Counted from the first letter of the stretch, positions 24,612 through 34,018 are shown. The stretch is DNA of 64,000 nucleotides from Legionella rowbothamii (GCF_900639985.1 NZ_CAAAIM010000009.1:91026-155025); one strand, 5' to 3'. Numbers and translations are program-made. The notes: generated by a model from the letters alone, not told the origin.

Positions 24612-27062
24612 ATGATAAGAGGCTTGTTATCTTCTGAAGTAGAAGAACGAATAAAACAAGGCAAACAGAACATAGCGACAACGACCAAAACTAAAAAAAT
24701 TGCTGAAATATTCATTGAGAATATTTTTTCGGTTTTTAATCTAGTCATATTTGCAATTATTATTTTTCTAACTACGTTCTTCTTTATAGAACATGATGAG
24801 CGATTGTTTTTTGATATCATTGGAGTGTCTTTTGTTGTCATTATTAATACATTCATTGCTATATTTGAAGAAATTAAAGCTAAAAGAGCTTTAGATAAAG
24901 TTAATTTACTATTGACGCGTGAAGTAAAAGTTATCAGGGATGGGGCTGAGCAATCCATTGAACAGTCCGAAGTGGTTATTGATGATATCATTCTATTAGA
25001 ACGTGGGGACTCAGTGGTGGTTGATGGCGTCGTGGTAGAATCTACGAAGTTAGAAATCGATGAGTCGTTATTAACGGGAGAATCCACCCCGATTAATAAA
25101 AACATAGATGATGAATTAATGTCTGGAAGTCATTGTCTTTCAGGTAGGGGAGTCTACAAAGCCTTAAAGGTTGGTGATGATTGTCATGCACAAGAAATTA
25201 CGAAGCTCGCTAAAAAATTCAAACGGAATATTTCCCCTTTACAAAAGCGATTAAATTTTATTGTAAAAACCTTATTCTTTGCAGCCTTGGGTTTAATTAT
25301 TCTTGAAATTACATTGGGACATACCGGATTAAATCGCGTAGAACTGATTAGGAAAATAGCTACTATTATGCTGGCCTTGGTTCCTCAAGGGCTTATTTTG
25401 ATGTCTTCAGTCACATTTGCGCTGGGAATTTACCGAATAAGCAAAATCGGTGCGATTATACAAAAACTTAACGCTATCGAAGCTTTTTCCAATACTAAAA
25501 TTGTTTGCACTGATAAAACGGGTACACTTACCCAAAACAAATTGTCAGTACATAAAATCACCCCTCTGGTTAATGATTATTCAATGGGGCAGACACAACA
25601 ACTTTTGGGGACCTATGCACGTTTTTCACTAGATAAAAATGCTACGCTGAGAACACTGGAACCATTTAACGCATCCGATGCCATTATCACTGGAGAGATT
25701 CCTTTTTCCTCTGAAAATAAATTCAGTTTATTGCAGCTAATCATCCACGATGAAAATTTGCCTTTAAATAATCAAAAAGTAACTTTTGTTCTAGGGGGCT
25801 ATGATGTGTTGCTGGATAAAATTGACGCGGCAGAAAAAAAGCGAATTGATGCGCTCTATCAAAAAAAACAATTAAAAGTTTTTCGAAACCTGATATTTGG
25901 TATCGAAAAATCTAATCGTTCTCCTGAATCTCTTTTAGAAAATACAAACGGTTTGGAAATTGAACCAATTTGCATCATTTCGATTATGGATCAGGTGAGA
26001 GAAGATGTAATGGATGCGATCAACCTTTTCAAAAGAAAAAACATACAGATTAAGATATTGTCAGGTGACAATGCCTCATCAATACAAGCAGTTGCTCATG
26101 AGATTGGTTGGAACATTGAGGATAATGATTTGATATCCGGCAAGGAAATTGATGAGGTGGATGATGAACAGTTATTAACAATAATCAAAGACAAAAAAAT
26201 ATTTTCTCGTCTGAAACCTCAACACAAACTAAGAATTGTTAAGCTTCTTAGAGAAAACAAAATTTACACCGCAATGATCGGCGATGGGGTTAACGATCTG
26301 CCTGCAATAAAAGAAGCAGATATAGGCATTGCGATGGAAGAAGGAAGTAGCATCACCAAAGAAGTGGCTGACATCATTTTATTAAAAAATAAATTCACTC
26401 TTCTCCCCAAAATCTTTGATGAAGGTAATAAGATCGTCAATACGATTAATGACGTAGCAAAACTTTTTCTCACAAAGACCTTTTTAGTTATTTTTACTAC
26501 GCTTATGTCGCTTTTTGCTTTTTATAATTTTCCACTTACACCACGTCGGGTGGCGTTAATTAATATTTTTTCCATTGGTTTACCCTCATTCATCATTGCT
26601 CTAAAAAATTCCAATATTAATAAATTAAAGAATTTTACAATGGAATTATTTTCATTTGTCATTATTTCCGCATTACTAATCGCACTAGCTTCTTATGTAG
26701 GTCAGTGTGTTACGAAACAGTACGCAGGATACACAGCGGAAGATATACAAATGGTTATGCTCTCGATAATGGTCATAGTAACCACCGCCAATTTTCTAGC
26801 GGTTACGATTCGCAAAAAAGAAAAAAATCTACGGTTATATTTTTTATATGCTTTCGGACTGATAGCCTTATATTCGGCATTAGCACTTAGCGAGAGTAAT
26901 TTTATTTTGATCAAGTGGGCAAAAATATTTTATGAAATATCTTATCTTGATCGAAAATATTGGCTGATTACTTTTTTGATCAGCTTGAGCTTCTCAATAG
27001 CGATTGTTCTGGCCCAACATTTGCGGAAAAGAATATTGAAAGTAATAACGCAGTTACACTAA
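24612..27062 (+). CDS. P-type cation ATPase (CtpE-like)
   Basis: This is an 816-residue ion-pumping P-type ATPase of the inner membrane. The actuator motif TGES is near residue 158, the phosphorylation site CTDKTGTLTQNK has its Asp near 301, and MIGDGVNDLPAIK of the hinge is near 556. The first helix pair lies at about 35-80, the second at 210-270 with VPQGL in the ion-binding helix, and about six C-terminal helices follow. It lacks an N-terminal metal-binding domain and the CPx motif of heavy-metal pumps, and resembles the CtpE/YoaB type. In mycobacteria CtpE is linked to calcium; that cannot be transferred with certainty. It lies 41 bases downstream of the CNNM-type gene and is probably co-transcribed. 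Confidence 0.9.
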   Translation: MIRGLLSSEVEERIKQGKQNIATTTKTKKIAEIFIENIFSVFNLVIFAIIIFLTTFFFIEHDERLFFDIIGVSFVVIINTFIAIFEEIKAKRALDKVNLLLTREVKVIRDGAEQSIEQSEVVIDDIILLERGDSVVVDGVVVESTKLEIDESLLTGESTPINKNIDDELMSGSHCLSGRGVYKALKVGDDCHAQEITKLAKKFKRNISPLQKRLNFIVKTLFFAALGLIILEITLGHTGLNRVELIRKIATIMLALVPQGLILMSSVTFALGIYRISKIGAIIQKLNAIEAFSNTKIVCTDKTGTLTQNKLSVHKITPLVNDYSMGQTQQLLGTYARFSLDKNATLRTLEPFNASDAIITGEIPFSSENKFSLLQLIIHDENLPLNNQKVTFVLGGYDVLLDKIDAAEKKRIDALYQKKQLKVFRNLIFGIEKSNRSPESLLENTNGLEIEPICIISIMDQVREDVMDAINLFKRKNIQIKILSGDNASSIQAVAHEIGWNIEDNDLISGKEIDEVDDEQLLTIIKDKKIFSRLKPQHKLRIVKLLRENKIYTAMIGDGVNDLPAIKEADIGIAMEEGSSITKEVADIILLKNKFTLLPKIFDEGNKIVNTINDVAKLFLTKTFLVIFTTLMSLFAFYNFPLTPRRVALINIFSIGLPSFIIALKNSNINKLKNFTMELFSFVIISALLIALASYVGQCVTKQYAGYTAEDIQMVMLSIMVIVTTANFLAVTIRKKEKNLRLYFLYAFGLIALYSALALSESNFILIKWAKIFYEISYLDRKYWLITFLISLSFSIAIVLAQHLRKRILKVITQLH

Positions 27063-27390
27063 TGAGTAGAGTAGGCGTTATATTATGATAATTACCATCT
27101 TCAGAGTCAGGTTGTAAATAGAGAAAAATGTCATCGTTTAAAGGAAATTCATTATAACTATTAATAGCTGATGGCTTATTACCATACATAGTACCTTTCT
27201 CTGTAGTAATTGAGCACGTAATAGTATTGTTAATTTTTCTACAAACAAAGCTTGTTAAGCTTCCAGGAGGGAGCTACTTGAACATTCATAGTCTTAGAGC
27301 TTAGAATTTTACAATCACTATCTTGCAATATAATTTCATCACTTGCCCATGCTATATGAGAAATAATAAGGAAGATTATTGTAAATAGAC
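26980..27390 (-). pseudogene. Frameshifted small exported protein
   Basis: Two minus-strand frames join into one protein. The first gives a signal-peptide-like start (LFTIIFLIISHIAWA) and SDEIILQDSDCKILSSK; near 27275 coding moves to the next frame, continuing SLTSFVCRKINNTITC and SITTEKGTMYGNKPS. The 5' end lacks a clear ATG in frame, and the 3' end runs antisense into the P-type ATPase gene. This is a small secreted Cys-containing protein of unknown function, inactivated by at least one frameshift. Confidence 0.5.
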
Positions 27391-27617
27391 TCTCATGGGA
27401 TTCCTTAACCAACTAATAAAAAATTAGTCCCTAACAAACTTTTTGTTCAAAATACTACCAATGCAAGTATAGTAGGCTATAAAATATTTTTTCTATTAAG
27501 AAGGGTTCATATTAAAATTCTCACTTATGTAAGCAAAACCATATAACATCTTTTTAATCGAGATTTACCCTATAGACGCTTTATAGCCATCCTTTAGGAG
27601 TAGGTTCGTGGAGTTGT

Positions 27618-28300
27618 CCCTATAAAACCGGACCACTTAGCCTGCTACAGCCCTTTGGATAAATTGTCGTGGTGCCATCATGGGGCGCATGTTCATTTGA
27701 TGTGGTCTAAATCTATTAGACCATGTATGGCCCCCGCCCGTTTTGCAAGAGGTATTTTAAAATTTTTAGCAATATAGGATGAGATGCAGTTATGTGTTCG
27801 GGTTACCTTGCGCTGTTCTTTGTTTCATTAACAACTCTCTTGCTCTATACAGTAATAATACATCTTGTTGCTCCAGCGTTTTTCTAGGAACAAATCGCAT
27901 TGTTGCCCGTGTAACGGCTTCCGCTATCGCTTCTGCATTCGCGCATCATTTTTATTCGATTTTACATAGGGCTTCACAAATTGGGGCGACATTATTTTTA
28001 CCCTTCAAATACATGCGCCCAATAATGTGCGCTTCCACATGCTTCAATGCCACCCAGGCAAGCGGGAGTGTTAACCATATACTCAGTAAGTTTTTCGCGG
28101 CTTGAACGTTTTGTTAAAACACGACTGTCTCTCGCGTCTGTGCCGTGTAATTGAAAAACATCTTTTGCCAAATCTATCTCTGATACTTTAATATCTTTCA
28201 TTATGGATCCCCTTTTTTTCTTGAATGAACATCACAATTTCCTTCTGGCTCAACTTGAAGCCTGTTTAAAGTGGCGGGGTCCATACCATTACGTCAATAG
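27618..28300 (-). mobile_element. Decayed IS110/IS1111-family insertion sequence
   Basis: The region holds a broken IS110-type transposase (27790-28201) with flanking non-coding ends. One side carries GGACCCCGCCACTT near 28285 and the other AAGTGGTCCGG near 27635, which may be the element's ends. Between 27640 and 27730 a minus-strand stretch reads HTWSNRFRPHQMNMRPMMAP, coding-like but not recognised. Boundaries are approximate and the element cannot be autonomous. Confidence 0.5.
27790..28201 (-). pseudogene. IS110-family transposase, frameshifted and truncated
   Basis: The start matches the IS110/IS1111 DEDD transposase N-terminus: EIDLAKDVFQLHGTDARDSR, then CLGGIEACGSAHYWA. After that the frame slips to MSPQFVKPYVKSNKNDA and again to AEAVTRATMRFVPRKTLEQQ, RARELLMKQRTAQGN, then ends. 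At least two frameshifts and loss of the C-terminal half, including the Ser-containing domain, make it inactive. Confidence 0.75.
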
Positions 28301-28393
28301 ATTGGAAGTAGAAGTAGCCCTAATTGTATAACTTTGATTATTCTGATGAAATGCTTGGCACGGTTTCAGAGCGCATGCCAAGCAAAGATTTTA

Positions 28394-28687
28394 TTATTTA
28401 TCTTTATAACAATAAATTTCACTGTCACCGGTATTTACTGGCTTTAATACTAAAGGTTCTTCCCCTCCACCTTCCGTTTTGTTCATAAGACAACGGTAAC
28501 CAGAAAAAGTATAGTAATAATTACCCTCAGGCATCAAATATCCTTTGGGGGTCGTGTATGTTTTGCTGTCTTCATCCACTGTTATTGGAATGCTTTTCCA
28601 TGTATTGGTTTGAGTATTAATTACATTTTCCGCAAAAGCAGAAGAAATAAATACGGTACAGAGCATCGTTAAAATTAGTTTTTTCAT
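28394..28687 (-). CDS. Small exported protein, unknown
   Basis: This is a 97-residue protein with a clear signal peptide (MKKLILTMLCTVFISSAFA) and a good ribosome site (AGGGAGATTTTA). The mature part of about 78 residues is polar, with two cysteines that could pair (GYRCLMN and EIYCYKDK). No family recognised. It lies among other short secreted proteins on the same strand, about 90 bases after the thioredoxin-like gene. Confidence 0.65.
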   Translation of the reverse strand: MKKLILTMLCTVFISSAFAENVINTQTNTWKSIPITVDEDSKTYTTPKGYLMPEGNYYYTFSGYRCLMNKTEGGGEEPLVLKPVNTGDSEIYCYKDK

Positions 28688-28774
28688 TAAAATCTCCCTA
28701 GTAATAAAAATCCTATTTAAATAACAGTTGCTCTTAAACTATAGTAAGAAATTTTCTTTTGTCGATTAAATGTA

Positions 28775-29140
28775 CTAAACATTCGTATCTAAAAACTCTT
28801 CCAAGACAGTTTGTGGTCTATTTCCTAGCAAATTATTGCTCATATTATTTTTAAAAGTAGCAGGAACACCTCTAATGGTAGTTCCGCAAACTTTTTCAAA
28901 TTTATCATTGACCATTTGATAGAAAATCCAATCCCTGTATTTTTCCTGATTAGAAACACGTTCGTAAACTGGCAAAAAAGCTTTGCAGTGTGAACACCAA
29001 GATGCATGGACTAATAAGACCGTTTTTGGCATTGCTAAAGCAGCGCAATCATTACTCGTGAATGGTCTTAGGGTTGCAAAAGACAGAGTAGGGAGCAGGG
29101 GTACTAGCGTTATAACTAACCATTTTATTATATTTTTCAT
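28775..29140 (-). CDS. Exported thioredoxin-fold protein
   Basis: This is a 121-residue periplasmic thioredoxin-like protein. The signal peptide covers about 22 residues (MKNIIKWLVITLVPLLP then TLSFA); the redox motif is ASWCSHCKAF with CxxC near residues 48-51; GVPATF supplies the cis-proline loop. A third Cys (KVCGTT) lies near 86. It is shorter than DsbA and lacks its helical insertion, so a TlpA/DsbE-like or specialised thiol role is more likely. The neighbouring small Cys-containing secreted proteins are plausible clients, but this is inference from position only. Confidence 0.78.
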   Translation of the reverse strand: MKNIIKWLVITLVPLLPTLSFATLRPFTSNDCAALAMPKTVLLVHASWCSHCKAFLPVYERVSNQEKYRDWIFYQMVNDKFEKVCGTTIRGVPATFKNNMSNNLLGNRPQTVLEEFLDTNV

Positions 29141-29219
29141 TTATTTCTCAATCCGGATTGGCTTGGTACGAAATGATAAATTATCTTTCAATTCAAATCA
29201 ATTAGAGCAAATAGGAGAT

Positions 29220-30095
29220 TTATGTTCTATGTTGATTAATTGCGGCAAGATCTCCAAAATTACTCATATTAATTTTAAGTGAAGCCTGTAAGACTACGAA
29301 CATCATTGTAAATATGGTAATGAGCGCCATCGAACCATAAATTTCTGGATGAGTTGAAGCCCCAAAAGGATCAACTAATTGGGTTAAACCTTGTATGCCA
29401 TAAAGAGCAACAGCTTCTCTCCAAAAATTTTTGGAAGAAAAAACATGATGTTTGCTTATGGTCATAACATCATGTTTGGCAATATAAATAGCGAAAACTT
29501 GATAAATAATATAAATCACCAAGAACCAACCGAAATAATTTTGCAAGGGAACACCAAAATACAACCCTCCATCCCTCCATACCCATAATGAATAAACCGT
29601 TGATGCAAGAGGATCCATGCACACATCCCACATCACCATAATAAAAGCAGCCATTAAAGGCACAAGGAACAGTTTCTTCCCAGTGAGCTGCGTAGTGTAT
29701 TGCCCCAGGAGTATATGAGCCAAAATCCATGAGGCGTAGCCTGTTCCAAAATATGCGAACATAATAATGAGCGGCACTTCAAATAGTCTTGGACCTGCTA
29801 ATTTATCATAATAATAATACCCAAAAGGAAATCCGGTCTGGATGCTTAAGGATTCAAAAAAGTGACTTATAAGCCACGTTATTATAAAAAATATAATTAT
29901 ATTCTTTATTCCATATCGCTCCGTACCATGTAGACAAGCTGATATAAAAATAGCTAAGACAAGAATAATAGGTAAAAAAAGCTCGGCAACTGGGCCATGC
30001 CAGACAGCAGAAAAGAGCGTGGCTAGAAGGTAAATAGTAATCACTATCCATCTCATAATACTACTTCTATTTTTTGTTTCTCTATTGCTAGTCAT
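29220..30095 (-). CDS. CruF-like carotenoid biosynthesis membrane protein (DUF422)
   Basis: This is a 291-residue inner-membrane protein with seven or more hydrophobic helices, matching the carotenoid biosynthesis protein family (CruF, bisanhydrobacterioruberin hydratase/carotenoid 1,2-hydratase-like). Conserved stretches: SHFFESLSIQTGFPFGYYYY near residue 75, MVMWDVCMDPLAS near 155, and a GG-YFGVPLQNYFGWF segment near 180. The ATG has a good ribosome site (AAGGATGCGTAA). No phytoene synthase, desaturase or other carotenoid gene is in the window, so either those are elsewhere or the protein modifies another isoprenoid. Family assignment good, substrate uncertain. Confidence 0.8.
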   Translation of the reverse strand: MTSNRETKNRSSIMRWIVITIYLLATLFSAVWHGPVAELFLPIILVLAIFISACLHGTERYGIKNIIIFFIITWLISHFFESLSIQTGFPFGYYYYDKLAGPRLFEVPLIIMFAYFGTGYASWILAHILLGQYTTQLTGKKLFLVPLMAAFIMVMWDVCMDPLASTVYSLWVWRDGGLYFGVPLQNYFGWFLVIYIIYQVFAIYIAKHDVMTISKHHVFSSKNFWREAVALYGIQGLTQLVDPFGASTHPEIYGSMALITIFTMMFVVLQASLKINMSNFGDLAAINQHRT

Positions 30096-30121
30096 TTACG
30101 CATCCTTATGCCACACGATAC

Positions 30122-30142
30122 CCTCCAGCCGTAAGCTGGAGG
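30122..30142. repeat. Perfect hairpin, possible insertion-sequence end
   Basis: CCTCCAGC and GCTGGAGG pair perfectly around a five-base loop, followed on the plus strand by ATATCTGTTTTT. It lies upstream of the minus-strand CruF-like gene and next to a truncated secreted-protein gene. There is no plus-strand gene for it to terminate. IS200/IS605 elements end in such hairpins, and the truncation beside it would fit an insertion, but no transposase remains. Confidence 0.3.
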
Positions 30143-30198
30143 ATATCTGTTTTTAAAAGGCAAGAGCTCGGGCGCAGCGAATTCCTCCCTTACAGCCC

Positions 30199-30372
30199 TT
30201 AGTACAAACAATATTGAATTGTAGCAGTCTTTGCTGAGTCGAGCGTTATGTTAGAAGGAAAAGCTGCTACAGGAACAAAAGTCCATAACGGTGTACTCGC
30301 TTTTGCTTTAGAACAAACTAAACAAGAAAAGAATAAGCTCATAAACAAAATTATTAAATAATTTTTTTTCAT
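30199..30372 (-). pseudogene. Truncated small secreted protein (N-terminal 57 residues)
   Basis: The frame begins MKKNYLIILFMSLFFSCLVC with a signal peptide and continues STPLWTFVPVAAFPSNITLD and SAKTATIQY, then stops after three unrelated residues. The PLWTF start and the strand ending in IQY resemble the opening of longer Legionella secreted beta-sandwich proteins, so this is probably the stump of such a gene interrupted near 30210. A hairpin at 30122-30142 marks the other side of the disruption. Confidence 0.45.
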
Positions 30373-30698
30373 TCAGGATGTCCTTGAATATTTTTAAAGT
30401 TTAGAAAAAAATTGATTTGGATCTTCAATAAGACATTAAATCTTTGATTTATCGATCTTTACTTACGTTAATATTAAAATGCAGGCTAAACTCAACAAAA
30501 CTTTTATTGATCAATAATCTGTTTTTTATCATGACGTTTTCATTTAAGAGGTGTCCTTATTCTCTAATAAGGAAGGAAAAGAATTTTAGATTATCAGGGT
30601 TAGTTTATTTTGAATAATAATCAATGGGGGCAGCCTAGACTTATAATCTTTGCCTTCTGGATTTTCAATCGAGCCTGTCCCTATTGATTGCTCAACTA
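30373..30698. other. Intergenic region, nothing recognised
   Basis: This AT-rich stretch lies between two minus-strand small secreted-protein genes. No open frame or clear hairpin that I can support. It should contain the promoter of the truncated gene at 30199-30372. Confidence 0.5.
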
Positions 30699-30899
30699 TT
30701 AAAAGCCTTTTCCGACGATTGGTTGAGTATAAATCCCACTATTATATTCTTGCCAGGTTTCGGCAGGTTTAATAGAGCATTTTTTTGAAACCATGTGCCA
30801 ACCCGGAGTGTGCTTATAACATGCGGCTTGGATTGGCCCAACTACTAAAACCATACTGCTAGCAACTATTAGCCCAGCTGCTAATGATTTGATTTTCAT
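30699..30899 (-). CDS. Small exported peptide-like protein
   Basis: This is a 66-residue protein with a signal peptide (MKIKSLAAGLIVASSMVLVV then GPIQA) cut before ACYKH, leaving about 41 residues with two cysteines (ACYKHTPGWHMVSKKCSIKP) that could form one disulfide. The ribosome site is strong (AAGGAGATG). No family recognised. Its size and Cys pair fit a secreted small protein, of which this 20-31 kb region has several. Confidence 0.6.
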   Translation of the reverse strand: MKIKSLAAGLIVASSMVLVVGPIQAACYKHTPGWHMVSKKCSIKPAETWQEYNSGIYTQPIVGKGF

Positions 30900-31053
30900 T
30901 TACATCTCCTTATGTTTTGCATATCAATTAGATTAATAATGATACTATATGAGTATAGATCCGTCATGAAAGTATGCAAATTTGATACATTTTATAGAAT
31001 AAAATCAATAGGGGGCAGATATTAAAATAGGGGATGAAGTTGGGGCAATTTCA

Positions 31054-32310
31054 TCAATAGATTACTCCTTTAGCCCCGAGGATAAAGATCCCCCATACGC
31101 CAATTAAAATATGTGATGCGGATACACTGACAAGCGATGCTTGTTTGTAAAATAACCATCCCCAAAATAATCCGGGTACAAATGTCAATGACGCAAACAT
31201 TAAACTCAAATGCGAATGTACTGACGAAAAAATAAGATTAGATAAGATAATCGCATTCCAAATCCGGAATGTTTCATTTCCTGGCAAAAAGGAGAAGAAG
31301 GTCGATTGCAAAGCACAGCGTGCAATTAATTCTTGAATTGGTACAAGCAGGGTATAAAAAAATACAACAACCAAATAAAGTGTGGCACTAAATTTACCGT
31401 TCACTAGTCCCTCATCAAATCCTGAAAATAGCGCCACATGATTCGGATTCGCGCCCCAATACACCAAATAGGCTTTAGCAAGTAGAAATAGAAGCATCAC
31501 AGGAAGCGTATACTTCAACGCTTGTAAGGTTTTTTGTGGCCAATCCTCAAAAGTAATACCAAAGTGTTTTAATGGCAATCCGGTAAGATGCATTGCGCCG
31601 AGAATTCCTAGAGCAAAAAATATAATTAATCCAACTGAGAGAAAAGTCGAATTATTTATTAGATTTTTTTCAATACCAATTAAAGTGGTAAGTGATAAGG
31701 TATATAAACTGATTAGCCAAAACATGGCAATCATAAATACTCCGAGTACATTGCGTGCTTGGGCTTGCTCTAAGCTTTCCTCCATTTTTTTTATCGTGAT
31801 TTGATTCGTGTCTCGTAGTTTCTGGGACAATATTTTGGCCATGTTTTTGGTTAACAATAAGCGTATTCGTGGATGAGCATTCACTGCTTCTAAATTAAAG
31901 CTTAATACGGCTAAATCTGATTTCGCCCTAATGGACGCAGCACGCGGCTTATTTTCTACAAGCGCCATATCCCCTATCACATCGTCTTTTTTCAAGGTTG
32001 CTAAGACATGAGCATGCTTTTCATTATGCTTAGTTTTTTTATTAATAAAAACCTCTGCCTCACCTTCAAGAATAATATAAAAGGAATCAGGCTGGTCATC
32101 TTCCTGAAAAAGAACATCTCCTTTACCAAAAAACAATTGCACTCCTAACACGTCATAAAAATCGGATAATTCTTTTGCTGTAAATTCCTCAGTAAGTATT
32201 TTATGTGGGTTTGCATTTATTTGATAATTATAAGCAGGTGAATTAAATGAAAAATTAGAGTTAGGATTAAATTCTTTAATAATACATGACGAACGATTTA
32301 CAACATTCAC
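31054..32310 (-). CDS. Cyclic-nucleotide-binding domain fused to CPBP membrane protease
   Basis: This is a 418-residue fusion. Residues about 45-165 form a cNMP-binding beta-barrel: FGKGDVLFQEDDQPDSFYII, GEAEVFI, the phosphate-binding-cassette-like GDMALVENKPRAASIRA, and VLSFN. After a short coiled segment come about eight membrane helices with CPBP (CAAX-type/Abi) protease motifs: PIQELIARCAL (usual EExxxR, here Gln-Glu), FSSVHSH and SASHILIG. The first Glu of motif 1 is therefore replaced by Gln, while the other metal-binding residues remain. The architecture suggests membrane proteolysis, or a non-proteolytic role, gated by a cyclic nucleotide. The start has GAGGGG ten bases upstream. Substrate unknown. 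Confidence 0.75.
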   Translation of the reverse strand: MNVVNRSSCIIKEFNPNSNFSFNSPAYNYQINANPHKILTEEFTAKELSDFYDVLGVQLFFGKGDVLFQEDDQPDSFYIILEGEAEVFINKKTKHNEKHAHVLATLKKDDVIGDMALVENKPRAASIRAKSDLAVLSFNLEAVNAHPRIRLLLTKNMAKILSQKLRDTNQITIKKMEESLEQAQARNVLGVFMIAMFWLISLYTLSLTTLIGIEKNLINNSTFLSVGLIIFFALGILGAMHLTGLPLKHFGITFEDWPQKTLQALKYTLPVMLLFLLAKAYLVYWGANPNHVALFSGFDEGLVNGKFSATLYLVVVFFYTLLVPIQELIARCALQSTFFSFLPGNETFRIWNAIILSNLIFSSVHSHLSLMFASLTFVPGLFWGWLFYKQASLVSVSASHILIGVWGIFILGAKGVIY

Positions 32311-32395
32311 AGCAACCCCTCATACATACTGCAATTATATTGAGCATAGTAACAGTTATGAAGATTTTCAATTTTTAAATGAGTTTTTGCTTTGA

Positions 32396-32509
32396 TTCTG
32401 GTTATGTAAACTAAGTGCACAACATCAAACAGTGCGTCAGCAAGCATTAAAAGGAATGGCAGAATTAGTCGAGCAATATAAAAGCATGACTCATCATCAG
32501 CATGATTAA
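32396..32509 (+). pseudogene. Fragment of an unidentified coding sequence
   Basis: A plus-strand frame reads QTVRQQALKGMAELVEQYK then SMTHHQHD and stops, with protein-like amphipathic character. There is a stop just before it and no start codon or ribosome site. It looks like the C-terminal end of a lost gene. Not recognised. Confidence 0.25.
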
Positions 32510-32587
32510 AATCTGGCTCAGACAATTTTATTGATTCAGAATGGGATAAAACTGTGTCTCGATACCCTAGCTACTCTGATTTATGGT

Positions 32588-34018
32588 TTATTGTGTTTTT
32601 GTTAACTCCGGAAAGTCATAATCCTGCCAGCCTGGAATGTCTGCCACTTTAAAGCAGAGCTTATCAGAATGCTGGACACTCTTTTCAAGAGGTGTTTCGG
32701 GAGTCAAAATAAGAGAGCCAAAAGGATAAGTCGCATCAATCCCTATCGAAGAGCCGAGGCGAGAATCTAAAGGAATGTTATCTAAAATAGAAGGATCTAA
32801 GGGGCCTGCGGGTAAATTTTCCACAATCATAATGTCTTTATGGGGTTGCATTCGAAAGGAGGTAGCCCATGTCACTTGATTTGGATCTTGGATATTAATA
32901 TCAGGGTTCACTGCAATAACCATTTTAGGACGCAGATTACTTGCCATCGCAACAAGAATAGCTTGGCGCGCCTCTCCATCAAATCGGGGCTCGATCGCTA
33001 TAACAATATAAAATGAAACACCTCCGGATGCTGGAATAGCTACATTGGTAATCGTTGGAAAAGATTTATTCATGCTTTTAAACAACGAAGCTTCAAAAGG
33101 AATTTGCTTCAAAAAATGATTCTCAGTGGGTGGAACACCCGTTAATAAGGCTTGGAAATAAGCATTAGTGCGGTGAGTAATGGCTTTAACTCGCGCCGTA
33201 GGTTTCATGGAGCCAGGTGTGTAATACCCGGTGTATTCTCCCAATGGACCTTCAAAAACTAGTTCATCTAAATCTATTTCAAGCTCAAAAACTACTTCTG
33301 CACAGGCAGGAACTTGAACATCAATAGTTTTACATGAGGTTAAAGCAACCGCTTCACCCCGAAGACCACCCGCTACAGCAAAATCATTAGTGTCGTCTTG
33401 AAGTTGGAATTGACAGGTGTAAGCAATAACAGGATCAACTCCAATTACCAATGCCATCGGATATTTTTTATGCCCTAACTTTCGTGCTTTTTCCAGATTT
33501 TTACCTAGACGATGATTGGGTTGAGCTAAGAAAGACATGGTATTTTTTGAAATAATTTGAAATCGATAATTTCCGATATCTGCGATGCCTGTTACCGGAT
33601 CTTTACTTACAGCAATACCAGCGGTTATATATTGCCCTCCATCGCTAGGGCTGTATTTGGGTACAGGAAATTGAGATAAATCAACTTCATTCTCCGATAT
33701 GATCTGTTCATGTGATGCCGCTTTATCGGTTAGGATCGGCTCAATGGGATTTTCTAATCCGTGTAGGATCTTTTTGAATATGGAGGCTTCGTCGGTTTGA
33801 AACGCAATCAAGGTTTTCTTTCGAGAATTATATAATCCACCGATGAGTGGAAAATTAGTACCATTATTATTAAATTGAATCGCAGGACCCCTGATTGAAG
33901 CACTTTTTTGCAACGCTTTACCAACATCAGCAGACAAATTGATAGGTCGATTAACCTCAATAATTTCACCACTTTCTTGAAGTGCAGTAATGAACTCCCT
34001 AAAATCCTTAAAGGGCAT
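32588..34018 (-). CDS. UbiD-family decarboxylase
   Basis: This is a 476-residue member of the UbiD family, enzymes that use prenylated FMN to (de)carboxylate aromatic or unsaturated acids. Family features are visible: the N-terminal MPFKDFREFITALQESGEII start, DIGNYRFQI (usual GMYR-like prFMN/metal region), and FEGPLGEYTGYY with conserved acidic residues. The start at 34018 aligns with the usual family N-terminus; an in-frame ATG at 34078 would add 20 hydrophobic residues. The role could be ubiquinone synthesis or a specialised decarboxylation. It is separated from the sulfonolipid-like operon by about 470 bases including a candidate terminator, so I do not include it in that operon. No ubiX partner is present. 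Confidence 0.88.
   Translation of the reverse strand: MPFKDFREFITALQESGEIIEVNRPINLSADVGKALQKSASIRGPAIQFNNNGTNFPLIGGLYNSRKKTLIAFQTDEASIFKKILHGLENPIEPILTDKAASHEQIISENEVDLSQFPVPKYSPSDGGQYITAGIAVSKDPVTGIADIGNYRFQIISKNTMSFLAQPNHRLGKNLEKARKLGHKKYPMALVIGVDPVIAYTCQFQLQDDTNDFAVAGGLRGEAVALTSCKTIDVQVPACAEVVFELEIDLDELVFEGPLGEYTGYYTPGSMKPTARVKAITHRTNAYFQALLTGVPPTENHFLKQIPFEASLFKSMNKSFPTITNVAIPASGGVSFYIVIAIEPRFDGEARQAILVAMASNLRPKMVIAVNPDINIQDPNQVTWATSFRMQPHKDIMIVENLPAGPLDPSILDNIPLDSRLGSSIGIDATYPFGSLILTPETPLEKSVQHSDKLCFKVADIPGWQDYDFPELTKTQ

Noticed and set aside
32307..32525. A 72-codon minus-strand frame ending at the start of the cNMP/CPBP gene
   Set aside because: It needs a TTG start, has no ribosome site and no protein-like pattern; the opposite strand carries the better coding signal (32396-32509).
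32588..34018. Inclusion of the UbiD decarboxylase in the ComA/ComB operon
   Set aside because: A gap of about 470 bases with a candidate terminator and a foreign gene fragment separates them.
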